A stretch of 64,000 nucleotides of DNA from CAMTUH01 sp947084935 (GTDB lineage: Bacteria > Pseudomonadota > Gammaproteobacteria > Coxiellales > Coxiellaceae), in the NCBI GenBank assembly GCA_947084935.1, contig CAMTUH010000010.1, positions 9,545-73,544 of the forward strand, written 5' to 3'. Under the pieces are notes generated by a model. It was not told the DNA's origin. It searched no databases and was given only the letters and a program-made list of their open reading frames with translations. A program made the position numbers and the translations under genes. Shown here one piece after another: positions 16,776-25,763 of this stretch (within the stretch, counting starts at the first letter, position 1; the number at the start of each line of letters is the position of its first letter).

Positions 16776-17179
16776 TGAAATTAACGTATATGCTGGATAC
16801 CAATATATGTGTTTACATCGCAAAAGAAAAGCCAACGAGTGTCCTCCATCGTTTTGAGCGCCTGAGGGTTGGAGAGGTAGCCATGTCCACCATTACCTAT
16901 GGTGAATTACTCTACGGCGCCCATAAAAGTCAATACCGAGAAAAAGCCACTAAACAACTGGAAGCATTAACGCATTTTATTCCCCCGTTGCCATTGCCCA
17001 CGGATGTTGCTGATTATTACGGAAAGATAAGAAATACCCTGGCAAGGAAAGGAACGCCCATTGGAAATAATGACCTGTGGATTGCTGCACATGCATTATC
17101 GTTGGATATTATATTGGTCACAAATAATGAGAAAGAATTTCAACGGATTGCAGAGTTAAAAATTGAAAATTGGGTTTGA
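16775..17179 (+). CDS. vapC: VapC-type PIN-domain toxin (endoribonuclease)
   Basis: A 134-residue PIN-domain ribonuclease starting at the GTG that overlaps the vapB stop. The acidic catalytic residues are visible: MLDTNICVYI (Asp in the first strand), ITYGELLYGA (Glu), NNDLWIAAHAL (Asp) and VTNNEKEF. VapC toxins cleave tRNA or rRNA when freed from VapB. All key residues appear intact, so the pair is probably functional, in contrast to the broken higBA at 352-865. Confidence 0.9.
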   Translation: MKLTYMLDTNICVYIAKEKPTSVLHRFERLRVGEVAMSTITYGELLYGAHKSQYREKATKQLEALTHFIPPLPLPTDVADYYGKIRNTLARKGTPIGNNDLWIAAHALSLDIILVTNNEKEFQRIAELKIENWV

Positions 17180-17193
17180 ATAAGACGCGTGCT

Positions 17194-17212
17194 CGCCCCG
17201 TGAAACGGGGCG
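17194..17212. terminator. Short GC-rich hairpin between vapC and icmX
   Basis: CGCCCCG (17194-17200) and CGGGGCG (17206-17212) pair around TGAAA in the gap between the convergent vapC and icmX genes. It could terminate both transcripts, although no T run follows in either direction. Confidence 0.4.
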
Positions 17213-17232
17213 CCCCATCAGTGCCATGGTTA

Positions 17233-18375
17233 TTATTTTGATTGATTCGCCTTCGGATCAATAATCGCATTCACGTCTTGCGCCTTCGTTTGCAACAGCA
17301 GTTGGTTAGATTGACTGGATTGCAACAGCATGGCCGACAAAGTCGCTAATATTCTTTCGTTATCTAAATGGCTGCGTTGCAGTTGACTTTCAATCTCAGC
17401 CAAAATGAGCACTTGTTCGCGTTGCACGGCGGTGGGTGAAGCCGTTTTAATCTCCTTATACCAGTCCGGGCTGTTGACGCGTTGGTTGGCGATGTAATTT
17501 TCCACTTCGAGAGGGCTCGCGTATCCGGCTGGTAAATTTGGATTATTTGGCATGCCCGTTTGCGTGGCGAGATCTTTTACGGGAGTACGTTCGGCATGCA
17601 ATAAATTTAAATTGCTGAGTGCCACGGATTTTGATGCCAACAAAGAACGCACCGCCAACTGGTATTGTTGATACACCGGGTTTGTAACGAAATTATATAA
17701 TGCCTGCGCGCGCTTATCTGGACTCATATCATTAATTTTTGATTTTAATTTCGCGAAGTCAATGCCACCCAGCAATGATTGGTATTGTTGGGTAACGTAT
17801 TCAATGTAAGATTGTGACGCTTGTTGCTGATCGGTGCTGTAGGCTGAGGGGGTGATCAGAGAGTCGAAATTAAAATAATTGTCGTACGTCGTTGACGGTT
17901 TGCTGATGTTATCGAGCGAAGCCAAGGGATCCGTCATACTGTTTAAATAGAGCGTGTCATTTCCCGGCGTATTCGTAGTTAAATTTGCTAATAATTGCTG
18001 ACGATTATTAATATCGGCCGCTGTTTGCGGATCCGTTAATTGGCTTGCATTGATGACTTGTTCGGGAAATTCCATCAGGCTGGTGTCGAGTTGATTTTGG
18101 GTATTGGCTGCTGCAGTGTTCCCCGCGTTCGCCAGCGCACCGCTTTTTTGAGAATTGGCTTGCATCGCCGTCGCCAGGTTTTGATCGAGTTGATACAGCA
18201 TCTCGTTGTACCCTTTCGATGCTGCTAGTGAAATCGCTTGAACTTCAACACCCAATTGTTTGATGGCGGCGATCACCCCGGCCAGTGGATCGTCAGCGGC
18301 AAACGTGGCACTTGAAATCGATAAAAGTCCAGCAATGGTGAGTAAGCAAAATAAACGTCTTTTTTTCATCTTCAA
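17233..18375 (-). CDS. icmX: Dot/Icm type IVB secretion protein IcmX
   Basis: A 380-residue exported protein with an N-terminal signal peptide (KRRLFCLLTIAGLLSISSATFA, cleavage about residue 27). The mature part is Gln/Asn/Ala-rich and helical, with the segment TDPLASLDNISKPSTTYDNY. IcmX is a periplasmic or secreted component needed for Dot/Icm function in Legionella. Identification also rests on position at the end of an icmW-orf-icmX operon next to icmV-dotA, as in Legionella. Probably transcribed from the PmrA-type promoter upstream of icmW. Confidence 0.88.
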   Translation of the reverse strand: MKMKKRRLFCLLTIAGLLSISSATFAADDPLAGVIAAIKQLGVEVQAISLAASKGYNEMLYQLDQNLATAMQANSQKSGALANAGNTAAANTQNQLDTSLMEFPEQVINASQLTDPQTAADINNRQQLLANLTTNTPGNDTLYLNSMTDPLASLDNISKPSTTYDNYFNFDSLITPSAYSTDQQQASQSYIEYVTQQYQSLLGGIDFAKLKSKINDMSPDKRAQALYNFVTNPVYQQYQLAVRSLLASKSVALSNLNLLHAERTPVKDLATQTGMPNNPNLPAGYASPLEVENYIANQRVNSPDWYKEIKTASPTAVQREQVLILAEIESQLQRSHLDNERILATLSAMLLQSSQSNQLLLQTKAQDVNAIIDPKANQSK

Positions 18376-18385
18376 ACCCTTCTTT

Positions 18386-18835
18386 TTAGAACCAGTGTAT
18401 GGATGAACCGGTGGTGTTGTTGGTTTTTGTTTGATTATCCGTTTCGCTAACTGTGTTTTGCGTGGCGGTGGATTTTATATTTGTATCCGATTTTGGGAGG
18501 CTGACAATGGGAGCGGGTACATTGCCCGGCGTTGGATTTTCGCTGAAATTGGCGTAGTAATTGCTTTCAAAGGCGCGTGTGGCTAATAGCGAGGCGCAAT
18601 TATCCGCACTGCTGAGTACGGAGCACGAGTTTGCAATTTGGCATGCGCTGAGGGCCTGTGCGATAGTGTTTGCAGTCGAACGGTTTGAAGCAACCAACGC
18701 CAGAAATGCGGAATCAGAATAATTATTTAAATACGCGTTGCAGGCAGCAGAAGGATCATCGGCAAAGCTGCTCGTTGAAGCGATCAGTAGTGCAAGCGCG
18801 CTCGTCGTCAGTAAACGGTGATGATTTCGTTTCAT
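18386..18835 (-). CDS. Exported Cys-containing protein between icmW and icmX
   Basis: A 149-residue protein with a clear signal peptide (LLTTSALALLIASTSSFADD). The mature protein has four cysteines (ACNAYL, SACQIANSCSVL, DNCASLL), suggesting two disulfides in the periplasm, followed by a Thr/Asn/Ser-rich low-complexity tail ending in Trp-Phe. Its ATG overlaps the icmW stop (ATGA) and it ends 10 bases before icmX, so it is embedded in the operon. I know no equivalent at this position in Legionella. A Dot/Icm accessory function is inferred from context only. Confidence 0.7.
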   Translation of the reverse strand: MKRNHHRLLTTSALALLIASTSSFADDPSAACNAYLNNYSDSAFLALVASNRSTANTIAQALSACQIANSCSVLSSADNCASLLATRAFESNYYANFSENPTPGNVPAPIVSLPKSDTNIKSTATQNTVSETDNQTKTNNTTGSSIHWF

Positions 18836-19281
18836 ATTCCGCCATCCTCAAGAGTTTTTAATACCAGTTTGAATCGATCGGGAGCAAAGACGCGGCTCAA
18901 TAATCTCAGCCGTTCAAAAACGATATTACGCCGCAAAAAAATTCCTGCGGTATCCGTGTCGGATTTTGTGATTTCTTCGGCGTGCATCAGTGTTTTCGCT
19001 GCGGCGCCGGGATACGCGGTATCCAAACACATTAAAAGACGTAGTCCACGTCCGGTTTTAAGGCTGGAGACGAGTTTGATCATGGCGTCTTGTTGTTGCA
19101 AATCGATGTTGCCGATGTCGTCGAGGGTTTCACCGAGTTTTTTTAATGCGGCTTCCAGTTCGGAGTTGTTGTCGGCAGTCCAATCTTCGACGCCTTCCAT
19201 AAAGGAAATAACGCGATAGATGACGGGATCTTTGTAGTCACGCCAAAATTGATGGACGGCTTTGTGGCTGAGATCTGGCAT
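18832..19281 (-). CDS. icmW: Dot/Icm effector chaperone IcmW
   Basis: A 149-residue small acidic cytoplasmic protein that closely follows Legionella IcmW: MPDLSHKAVHQFWRDYKDP at the start, VISFMEGVEDWT, GRGLRLLMCLD, and RRNIVFERLRLLSRVF near the end. IcmW works with IcmS and docks effectors on the DotL/IcmO coupling complex. It is first in the minus-strand operon with a matching PmrA box about 45 bases upstream. Confidence 0.95.
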   Translation of the reverse strand: MPDLSHKAVHQFWRDYKDPVIYRVISFMEGVEDWTADNNSELEAALKKLGETLDDIGNIDLQQQDAMIKLVSSLKTGRGLRLLMCLDTAYPGAAAKTLMHAEEITKSDTDTAGIFLRRNIVFERLRLLSRVFAPDRFKLVLKTLEDGGI

Positions 19282-19324
19282 TTCTGACCTTTTTAAATGG
19301 TTAGATCAGGATACACCCAGAACC

Positions 19325-19340
19325 TTAAGAAAATATTAAG
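19325..19340 (-). promoter_or_regulatory. PmrA-type box and -10 for icmW
   Basis: On the minus strand the site reads CTTAATATTTTCTTAA, an exact match to the described Coxiella/Legionella PmrA consensus cTTAA-N2-TT-N2-cTTAA. After exactly 11 bases (19314-19324) a -10-like TATCCT (19308-19313) follows, 27 bases before the icmW ATG. Confidence 0.75.
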
Positions 19341-19424
19341 TAAATGTTAAAATTTCACGAATTCGTGCGGCTTTTAATTTCAAATTAATTTTACTCACAA
19401 AAAAATCCTTTCTTTTAATTGATC

Positions 19425-19440
19425 CTTAATAATACCTTAA
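19425..19440 (+). promoter_or_regulatory. PmrA-type box and -10 for icmV-dotA
   Basis: CTTAATAATACCTTAA fits the PmrA consensus except that the central pair is AT instead of TT. Exactly 11 bases later TAGCAT (19452-19457) sits as a -10, 21 bases before the icmV ATG. It is divergent to the icmW box, so one 160-bp gap would control both operons. Confidence 0.7.
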
Positions 19441-19478
19441 GGAGTGGGTGCTAGCATGATCAAACGAGAGGAGACCCC

Positions 19479-19943
19479 ATGGGCTTTAAAAATGTCATGA
19501 AGAAGGGCTTGTTTTCGGGGCTGAATCCCATGCGGTGGATCGGTTTCGAGCAAATCGCCGGCAATGCCAAAACGATTAAAAATCTCGCCGACGGCATTGT
19601 CAAAGCTTCCGGTAAAGAAGAATCCCCCACGCATCCCCATTCGTTTGAAGAAGCCATGCAACGTTATGGGTTAAGCGAAGACGATATCAAACAGCGTATG
19701 CGCACGGCCGTGCAAATCAGCGTCATCTGCCTGCTGCTCAGCATTCCAATGATGGGTTACGCGATTTATCTCTTTGTGAAAAACTTTCCCTTGTCCGCGT
19801 TTGTTTGCATTATGTTGACGCTGTTGTTGTGGGCCTACGCGTTTCGCGAACATTTTAATTATTTCCAAATGAAGCAGCGCCGTTTGGGGTGCACGTTTAA
19901 AGAATGGTTTGTTTACACCGTTAAGGGTAAGGGGTCACGATGA
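19479..19943 (+). CDS. icmV: Dot/Icm inner-membrane protein IcmV
   Basis: A 154-residue protein preceded by GAGAGGAG. It has two adjacent transmembrane segments (about residues 80-100, VQISVICLLLSIPMMGYAIY, and 106-122, LSAFVCIMLTLLLWAYAF) with a hydrophilic N-terminal 75 residues. Size, topology and position before dotA match Legionella IcmV. It overlaps dotA by 4 bases (ATGA). Confidence 0.88.
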   Translation: MGFKNVMKKGLFSGLNPMRWIGFEQIAGNAKTIKNLADGIVKASGKEESPTHPHSFEEAMQRYGLSEDDIKQRMRTAVQISVICLLLSIPMMGYAIYLFVKNFPLSAFVCIMLTLLLWAYAFREHFNYFQMKQRRLGCTFKEWFVYTVKGKGSR

Positions 19944-22324
19944 AAAAAATAGCCGCGGCATTTTCGACACTGTTTTTATGGATTATTTCAAACGCAGCCT
20001 GGGCGACGGATTTCACCGATAACACCGCGATGAATAATCATCACGATTTATCGATGGCTTATCTCGGTCAGGTGTTTGGTAGCGTCGGCAATGTGTTGCA
20101 GGGCACCAGCGGCCAGATGCTCGGGCATATATTTTATAAATTTAATGAAGGCATCATCATCGTTGCGGGTTTGTGGTTGGCCTACACCGTTTTCACGATT
20201 GTTTTGCGTGCGGCGCAAGAAGGCTCGTTTATGGGAGCCAATAAAAGTGTGGCCTTGACGTTTTTAAGAATTGCTCTGGGTTTTAGTTTATTAATTCCCA
20301 GTGCATCGACCGGTTATTCGCTGTTGCAAGATATTGTGATGAAAGTCGTGGTGCAAGGTGTTGGGCTTGCGGATCAAACGTGGGAATACGGTTTAAAATA
20401 CCTCGATAATGGTGGCAGCGTGTGGCGTCGTCCCGAAGAACAAGGCGGCGGTAGCGATATTATCAATCAAACAACGGCGCAGAATATTTTGGGGGAAAGC
20501 AATAAGGTGGGTCCCGGTCAGCAAATTTTTGCTGATGAAGTGTGCATGTATTCCAGCAACGATAATCAACCTTCGGCGCGTACTTCCGGTGGTAATATCG
20601 GACCTGCCGTGCAAGGAACTCCAGGAGTTCAATACGATATCGTGACGAACGATGCCAATCATTTATTTCAATTTCCGGGCGTGGGTAATGTCGAACCGTT
20701 GGGGCCCGGTGCGAATAATTGCGGACAAGTCTCCTGGGACATTCAGAATGCGTGTACGGGGAGTGGTTCCAATGATACGAAATGTGCGATGGCCAAACAA
20801 GCGTTGAGTGAATTAGTGACGAGTTTACAGCCTGCTGCGAAAAAATATTACTGTTCACAGCACGCCAATGCCGCTTCGTGTACGGGCACGGGTACGGAAA
20901 ATACAGCGAGCGATAACGAAGAAACATTTTTTAATGGGCTAGTTAATTACGTGAATTTGATCGTGCCGTTGGTACAAAGCAACGTGGGTGGTGCCGAATC
21001 CACAAAACAATTTATCAACGAGGCAGAAAACGAAGGCTGGTTGAGCGCGGGTCGCTATTACTGGGATATGGCGCAAATTCAATCGCAATACGATTCGATT
21101 TCAGACATCACCAATTATTCGCCGGCCAATGCAGTAGCGCCCACTTTGTCGGGTCAACCGTTGTCGGATGCCAATAGTGCGCTTTCAGAAGCACAAAGGT
21201 ACATGCCAACGGTGTTCAGTACCATTCAAAAGTGGAGTCAATCGGAAAACGCCGGTGATACCGGAGGCGGATTTCAACCACAAGGGGGTGGAGCTGGCTT
21301 TGGATTCATGAGCAGCATTTTAGGTGTTGTGGTGGGCGATATTACTGCCCTCATCATAACATTCACTACGGGAAATGGGGGATTGATGGGCCCGGACCCG
21401 ATCATGTTCTTACACCACGTAGGAATGGCGTGCATTGGCTTGGCTGGGGATATTTGGCTTGGGTCATTAGGGTTGCTTGCGGGTGTTTTTTTGGCGGCGG
21501 GTATTTGTAATGCGGAATATAATGCGGGGCCGGCTATGCAATCCGTGGTAGAGTGGGTCAAGCCGTTATTAATGGTACTCGCGACGGCATTCTGGGGCGT
21601 GGGATTTGTGTTGGGTTTCTACGTGCCGATGTATCCTTATATTATTTACACGTTTGGTATTATTGGTTGGATTATCGCAGTGATTGAAGCGATGGTTGCG
21701 GCGCCGTTGGTGTGTTTCGGACTCACCCATCCCGAAGGACACGATTTTCTTGGTGAGGCTAAGCAAGCATTGATGTTATTGCTGGGTGTGTTTTTACGTC
21801 CGGTGCTAATGGTCATCGGGTTGATTGCAGCGATGATTCTGTCTTACGTTTCATTACGGATTGTCGTGTATACGTTTTCGGGGTTCGCGAGTGATCTGTT
21901 TTATCAAGCATCATTGGGGATGGCGCCTGCTTCCGGTCCAGCGGATGGAAGTATTTTAGGAGCCGCTGGTACGTTGATGGGGCATTCCATGGTGGGTTCC
22001 GGAAGTATCACTGGATTTGTTCTTTGCATTTTCGTTTTTCCATTGACGTTAATTGTTTTTACCGCGCTGGTTTATACGGTGACGACGCAGTGTTTCAGCC
22101 TGATTTTTGCGTTACCCGATAATATCCTTCGTTGGATCGGTGGGCCGATGCATCAAAGCTCGGCTGCACAAATGGCGCAACAAATTCAAGGTACTTTGGG
22201 CGGCGCAACCAGCAGCGTGGGCAAAGGTATTCAAGAAAGCAGCGCGGCTCAGGACAAACGCGACGAACTCGCCAAGCAATCTCAACTGGTGCGGAGTCGT
22301 GGAGGCCGTGGGCGCACAAATTAA
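19940..22324 (+). CDS. dotA: Dot/Icm polytopic protein DotA
   Basis: A 794-residue protein with a signal peptide-like N-terminus, a large periplasmic domain (about residues 110-440) and a C-terminal set of transmembrane segments (about 450-750), ending in a Gln/Ser-rich cytoplasmic tail. Cysteines are clustered in the periplasmic part (AKKYYCSQHANAASC). DotA is essential for Dot/Icm and is shed in Legionella. It is shorter than the Legionella protein (about 1050). It ends overlapping the convergent BCCT-like gene by 4 bases. Confidence 0.93.
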   Translation: MKKIAAAFSTLFLWIISNAAWATDFTDNTAMNNHHDLSMAYLGQVFGSVGNVLQGTSGQMLGHIFYKFNEGIIIVAGLWLAYTVFTIVLRAAQEGSFMGANKSVALTFLRIALGFSLLIPSASTGYSLLQDIVMKVVVQGVGLADQTWEYGLKYLDNGGSVWRRPEEQGGGSDIINQTTAQNILGESNKVGPGQQIFADEVCMYSSNDNQPSARTSGGNIGPAVQGTPGVQYDIVTNDANHLFQFPGVGNVEPLGPGANNCGQVSWDIQNACTGSGSNDTKCAMAKQALSELVTSLQPAAKKYYCSQHANAASCTGTGTENTASDNEETFFNGLVNYVNLIVPLVQSNVGGAESTKQFINEAENEGWLSAGRYYWDMAQIQSQYDSISDITNYSPANAVAPTLSGQPLSDANSALSEAQRYMPTVFSTIQKWSQSENAGDTGGGFQPQGGGAGFGFMSSILGVVVGDITALIITFTTGNGGLMGPDPIMFLHHVGMACIGLAGDIWLGSLGLLAGVFLAAGICNAEYNAGPAMQSVVEWVKPLLMVLATAFWGVGFVLGFYVPMYPYIIYTFGIIGWIIAVIEAMVAAPLVCFGLTHPEGHDFLGEAKQALMLLLGVFLRPVLMVIGLIAAMILSYVSLRIVVYTFSGFASDLFYQASLGMAPASGPADGSILGAAGTLMGHSMVGSGSITGFVLCIFVFPLTLIVFTALVYTVTTQCFSLIFALPDNILRWIGGPMHQSSAAQMAQQIQGTLGGATSSVGKGIQESSAAQDKRDELAKQSQLVRSRGGRGRTN

Positions 22325-23652
22325 TTCGTAACCAACAACGCCAACGGCAAGGCAAGGAATAGGATACTTAAAAATATCAAGGCGGGGAAAAAGAAAACGT
22401 TGAGCAACGCCACGCCACCGACCAAATAGATCACCAACATCAACGCGGAAAATTGGCTGATTTTAACGATAAATCGATCGAAAGGACGATATTTAAGGGC
22501 ACCCCCTTTCGGAATCATCATTTGCGTCAACCACGCGAATGTGTGTCGAGGAGCGATAATCGTTAATAAGCCGAACAATCCTAACACGGAAACGATCATC
22601 GCGATCCAATGCGGTATTTCGTGGATTGTGTGCGACGACACCCAGAAACACAATAAATAAAAAACCAAGGGCAGTGCACAGGTAGCCAGAATAATGGCGC
22701 GTAGGGAGTAACCTCGCGATAAACGCGCAATGAATAGACCCGCTACCGGCATCCAACTCAGCCACCACAAAATAGCAAATAATTGCCAATTCAACAGCGC
22801 TCCCGGTTTCAACAGCGCGAAAAGAAAATGGGGCGTGTTAAACTTCATAGAAAAACCGGTCCCAAAAAACAGCGCCAAAACAATCACGATAAATGCTAAA
22901 AACACGAACAATCCAAACAGAGCGGTAATCGGTGACAAATCGTATCGGGTTATTAAGTGGTGACTTTGCCGTTTTATGAATTTAGAACTCATGAAAAAAA
23001 GCACCAAGCATGAGAAAATCAAACCAGCAAAATGGGTTTCTTTTAGCGCATTCATATTCGTCGGCGCCAGCGTGGATGCAATCAACAGCGTGATCAGAGC
23101 AATCGTCGAGCTCAGCGCAAACATCATGGCGGCGCGCGTCGTCGTGTTCACGATTAACGAAAACGGTTTATCCGGTACGGCATTCGGAAAAAAAGTATTC
23201 GCCATCAACGTATTGTGGTCGCGACGAAACCCCAAATACCCGAGGGCACTGGCAATCAGCGCCACTCCAACCCACGGAAAAAGCCCCCTCGTTAATAAAG
23301 TATGTGCGATCGTGTTGCTGAATAAAGGCGGTTTTACGTCAGTAAAAACAGGGAGCGTGTTCCCCGAAAGCACGCAAATTCCCCAGAAAACCGCGAATAA
23401 ACTGAGTTCTAGAATAAAAATTTGTGACAGCCATTGTACGGGATTTAGAACCGTCATTCCGTCAGGGATCTTCAATTTTTTATTACCCAATGGTGAGAAA
23501 ATCACAACGGCTGCTCCGATGACCCACAGCCAATACCCGTGATAGCTCCAAACGACTTGTGTCATGAAATTTAAAAGCAGAACCAGGCTGATGATTATCG
23601 AAACGATAACCATAAAAAATAATAATCTAAGTTGTGGCTTTAATAATTTCAT
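22321..23652 (-). CDS. BCCT-like multi-pass membrane protein
   Basis: A 443-residue protein with about 12 hydrophobic segments. The segment FAILWWLSWMPVAGLFIARL followed by SRGYSLR resembles the conserved Trp-rich substrate-binding helix of betaine/choline/carnitine (BCCT) transporters (consensus WWxSWxPFxGxFIARISRG), and the fold length is close to BCCT. Overall identity looks weak, so the substrate is unknown, but compatible-solute uptake is a reasonable guess. It is inserted tail-to-tail against dotA within the Dot/Icm region, with no evident link to secretion. Confidence 0.65.
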   Translation of the reverse strand: MKLLKPQLRLLFFMVIVSIIISLVLLLNFMTQVVWSYHGYWLWVIGAAVVIFSPLGNKKLKIPDGMTVLNPVQWLSQIFILELSLFAVFWGICVLSGNTLPVFTDVKPPLFSNTIAHTLLTRGLFPWVGVALIASALGYLGFRRDHNTLMANTFFPNAVPDKPFSLIVNTTTRAAMMFALSSTIALITLLIASTLAPTNMNALKETHFAGLIFSCLVLFFMSSKFIKRQSHHLITRYDLSPITALFGLFVFLAFIVIVLALFFGTGFSMKFNTPHFLFALLKPGALLNWQLFAILWWLSWMPVAGLFIARLSRGYSLRAIILATCALPLVFYLLCFWVSSHTIHEIPHWIAMIVSVLGLFGLLTIIAPRHTFAWLTQMMIPKGGALKYRPFDRFIVKISQFSALMLVIYLVGGVALLNVFFFPALIFLSILFLALPLALLVTN

Positions 23653-23659
23653 ATTTTAC

Positions 23660-23810
23660 CCATGACAATTGCACTCAAGTGTAGCGACGTCCCGCGGCCC
23701 CGGATCGAGTCCGGGGCAAGCTTTTTTGTCCGCGGGATCCAGCGAGTTTCTGGATGCCGCGAACAAGTCGCGGCACGTCGAAAAGATATAGTTAAGTGCG
23801 ATTGCCATGG
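23660..23810. repeat. Nested palindromic element between dotB and the BCCT-like gene
   Basis: Outer arms CCATGACAATTGCACT (23660-23675) and 23795-23810 are inverted with two mismatches. Inside are CGACGT/ACGTCG (685-690, 775-780 of this kilobase block), CCCGCGG/CCGCGGG (691-697, 730-736), CCCCGGA/TCCGGGG (698-704, 710-716), TCCAG/CTGGA (738-742, 750-754) and TGCCGCGA/TCGCGGCA (755-762, 768-775). It would form a long multi-armed RNA or DNA structure, perhaps terminating the dotDCB transcript. No gene lies within it. Confidence 0.7.
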
Positions 23811-23814
23811 TATT

Positions 23815-24984
23815 TTACCGAGCATTCATCGATTGATATTTCGCCTGTGCGGATAAAATTTTATACGTGCGTTCTGAAATCAACCCGGCTTGGTATTTGT
23901 GTTCAACATCAACGTGCATGAGTTGCCCGTGTTCCTCGACGAGGCGACGCGTGACGGCCGTGACTTTGTCGGGGTCGGCTTCGAGCAACTGATCGCGGAT
24001 TTTTTCGTTGAACACCAAAAATTCTCTTAATGCCACGCGTCTGCCGTCGACCGATGGAACCAAACGCTGCCAGATCACCAAGCGCATCGTTTCAATAATG
24101 TCGATGGTGCGGCCGATGCGTTCTTCTTTCGGAAAACTGCCAACCAGTCGTCGAATCGTTTCTGCAACGCCGTTGCTGTGTAACGTAGTATAAACCGGAT
24201 GGCCGGTTAATGCAGCTTCTAACACGGCAGAAATAGTCTCGTTGTCGCGCGCTTCACCGACTAAAATTAAATGCGGTTTGCGGCGAAGCGCGTTTCGAAC
24301 GCCTGCAGCAAACGAGGGTAAATGCCGCGGAATTTCCGATTGAGAAATCGTGGCGGTCGGTGTTTCGAGCGAATCGTACACGTATTCGATGGGCGCTTCG
24401 TAAGTGAGTATTTTGCGGTTGCTGTTCGGATCTTCTGCAAGCTCTTTTACCATCGCCGCGAGTAAAGTGCTTTTCCCTGAACCCGTGGCGCCCGTGACGT
24501 AAATCACGCCTTCTTGCGGTGCAATTGCATCGACAATCGCTTTTGGCAATTCTAATTTTGATAAAGAAGGCGGTTCTGCGGGAATGGTTCGAATGGTAAT
24601 TTGAATACCTTCCTGACCGTCCACGTGACAGCCGGTACCATTTACCCGGTGTCGAAACCGTTCATTGCGATTGGGGCGTACTTCGTAGTGCGTGTCTAAA
24701 TCTACGCCGCGCATAATTTGCGTGGTGCCATTCGGTCCGTAAATCGCGTTGAGTAAGTCGCCGACTTCGGCATTAGATAATTCGCGTCGCGTGATTTTTT
24801 GAATGCGCCCGTACACTTCGGCGATAATGGGCGATCCCGTTTGAATCGTGATATCCGATGCCCCTAATTGGTGGCAATACACGAGCAAATGATCGATGTG
24901 CTTCGCTTCAAAGCGCGCAGGTTCCTTCGGATAAAAATCGTCGCTCAATGACTCAACGCTCCATTCGTCAGCACCGGCTTCCAT
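23815..24984 (-). CDS. dotB: Dot/Icm ATPase DotB
   Basis: A 389-residue cytoplasmic secretion ATPase of the PilT/VirB11 superfamily. Walker A is GATGSGKSTLLA (about residue 165), Asp/Walker-B-like LILVGEARDNETISAVLEAA, and the conserved His HSNGVAETIRRL. The N-terminal domain carries ASDITIQTGSPIIAEVYGRI, as in Legionella DotB. The start overlaps dotC by 40 bases, so translation is coupled. It powers substrate transfer with DotO and DotL. Confidence 0.95.
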   Translation of the reverse strand: MEAGADEWSVESLSDDFYPKEPARFEAKHIDHLLVYCHQLGASDITIQTGSPIIAEVYGRIQKITRRELSNAEVGDLLNAIYGPNGTTQIMRGVDLDTHYEVRPNRNERFRHRVNGTGCHVDGQEGIQITIRTIPAEPPSLSKLELPKAIVDAIAPQEGVIYVTGATGSGKSTLLAAMVKELAEDPNSNRKILTYEAPIEYVYDSLETPTATISQSEIPRHLPSFAAGVRNALRRKPHLILVGEARDNETISAVLEAALTGHPVYTTLHSNGVAETIRRLVGSFPKEERIGRTIDIIETMRLVIWQRLVPSVDGRRVALREFLVFNEKIRDQLLEADPDKVTAVTRRLVEEHGQLMHVDVEHKYQAGLISERTYKILSAQAKYQSMNAR

Positions 24985-25754
24985 TGATTACTGTTGGGTT
25001 GCAGAGCCGAAGCTGCGGTAATACGCATGATTTCATCGTTAATGCGAATTTGATCCGCATTTCCGGTAACGCCGAGATCGGCCTTCGAAACGATCGGCGA
25101 AGTAATAATGCCTTCTGACAGTAATTTGCGGTATAAAATCATACCCAAATAATCGCGTTTTAATCGATTTAAATCCGCCTCAAAGATGTCGTTGGCTTGT
25201 TGAAGGCCGTCTTTCCAGCCACTTTGCAAATAGAAATTCCAGACTTGCGCTTCATCTTGATTTACTGGAAGCAGCGTATTATCGGGAACGTCGGGTTTTT
25301 TGAAATTCAGCCACAAATAATTACGCCACGTGGGAGGCGCGGTGACAAAACGAGCCGGGGCAACGATTTTGTAAGTTTTATCCGCCATGCGAATGGTGTT
25401 ACCGTCGTCTAAATTCAAATTACCGTTGGACTCAACGATGACGGGTGGCACGACATTGTGTTTTAACAATAATTGATTGAAATCGAAAACTTGATCCATA
25501 TACGTGGCTTGTTGTTTCAGGGCGCTGTTGATGTGTTCGGCGCGCCACGCTAAAGCGCCGCGAGCGCCGAGTGTGGTTGCCGTTTCACGCAGTGCTTGCA
25601 TGCGAATGGGATTAATTAGACCGTTTCCCGTGGGCAATTGATTGATGTTGACGTAACCCAGTTCGGCCATTGGCGCCGATCCCGCGGAAGAATTCGCGGC
25701 GCAACCCGTTGCTAAGCAAGCCGCGATCAGAATAATGCAAATGGTTTTTCCCAC
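24945..25754 (-). CDS. dotC: Dot/Icm outer-membrane lipoprotein DotC
   Basis: A 269-residue lipoprotein; the start is GTG with AGAGGT just upstream. The signal and lipobox are CIILIAACLATGCAANSS (Cys about 18). The mature part contains GYVNINQLPTGNG, RETATTLGARGALAWRA and TAPPTWRNYLWL, as in Legionella DotC. With DotD it inserts DotH into the outer membrane as part of the core complex. Second gene of dotD-dotC-dotB. Confidence 0.93.
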   Translation of the reverse strand: MGKTICIILIAACLATGCAANSSAGSAPMAELGYVNINQLPTGNGLINPIRMQALRETATTLGARGALAWRAEHINSALKQQATYMDQVFDFNQLLLKHNVVPPVIVESNGNLNLDDGNTIRMADKTYKIVAPARFVTAPPTWRNYLWLNFKKPDVPDNTLLPVNQDEAQVWNFYLQSGWKDGLQQANDIFEADLNRLKRDYLGMILYRKLLSEGIITSPIVSKADLGVTGNADQIRINDEIMRITAASALQPNSNQWKPVLTNGALSH

Positions 25755-25763
25755 GCTGACCTC

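Noticed and set aside
22976..23542. 188-residue plus-strand frame opposite the BCCT-like gene
   Set aside because: It has no ribosome site and mirrors the transmembrane codons of the real gene.
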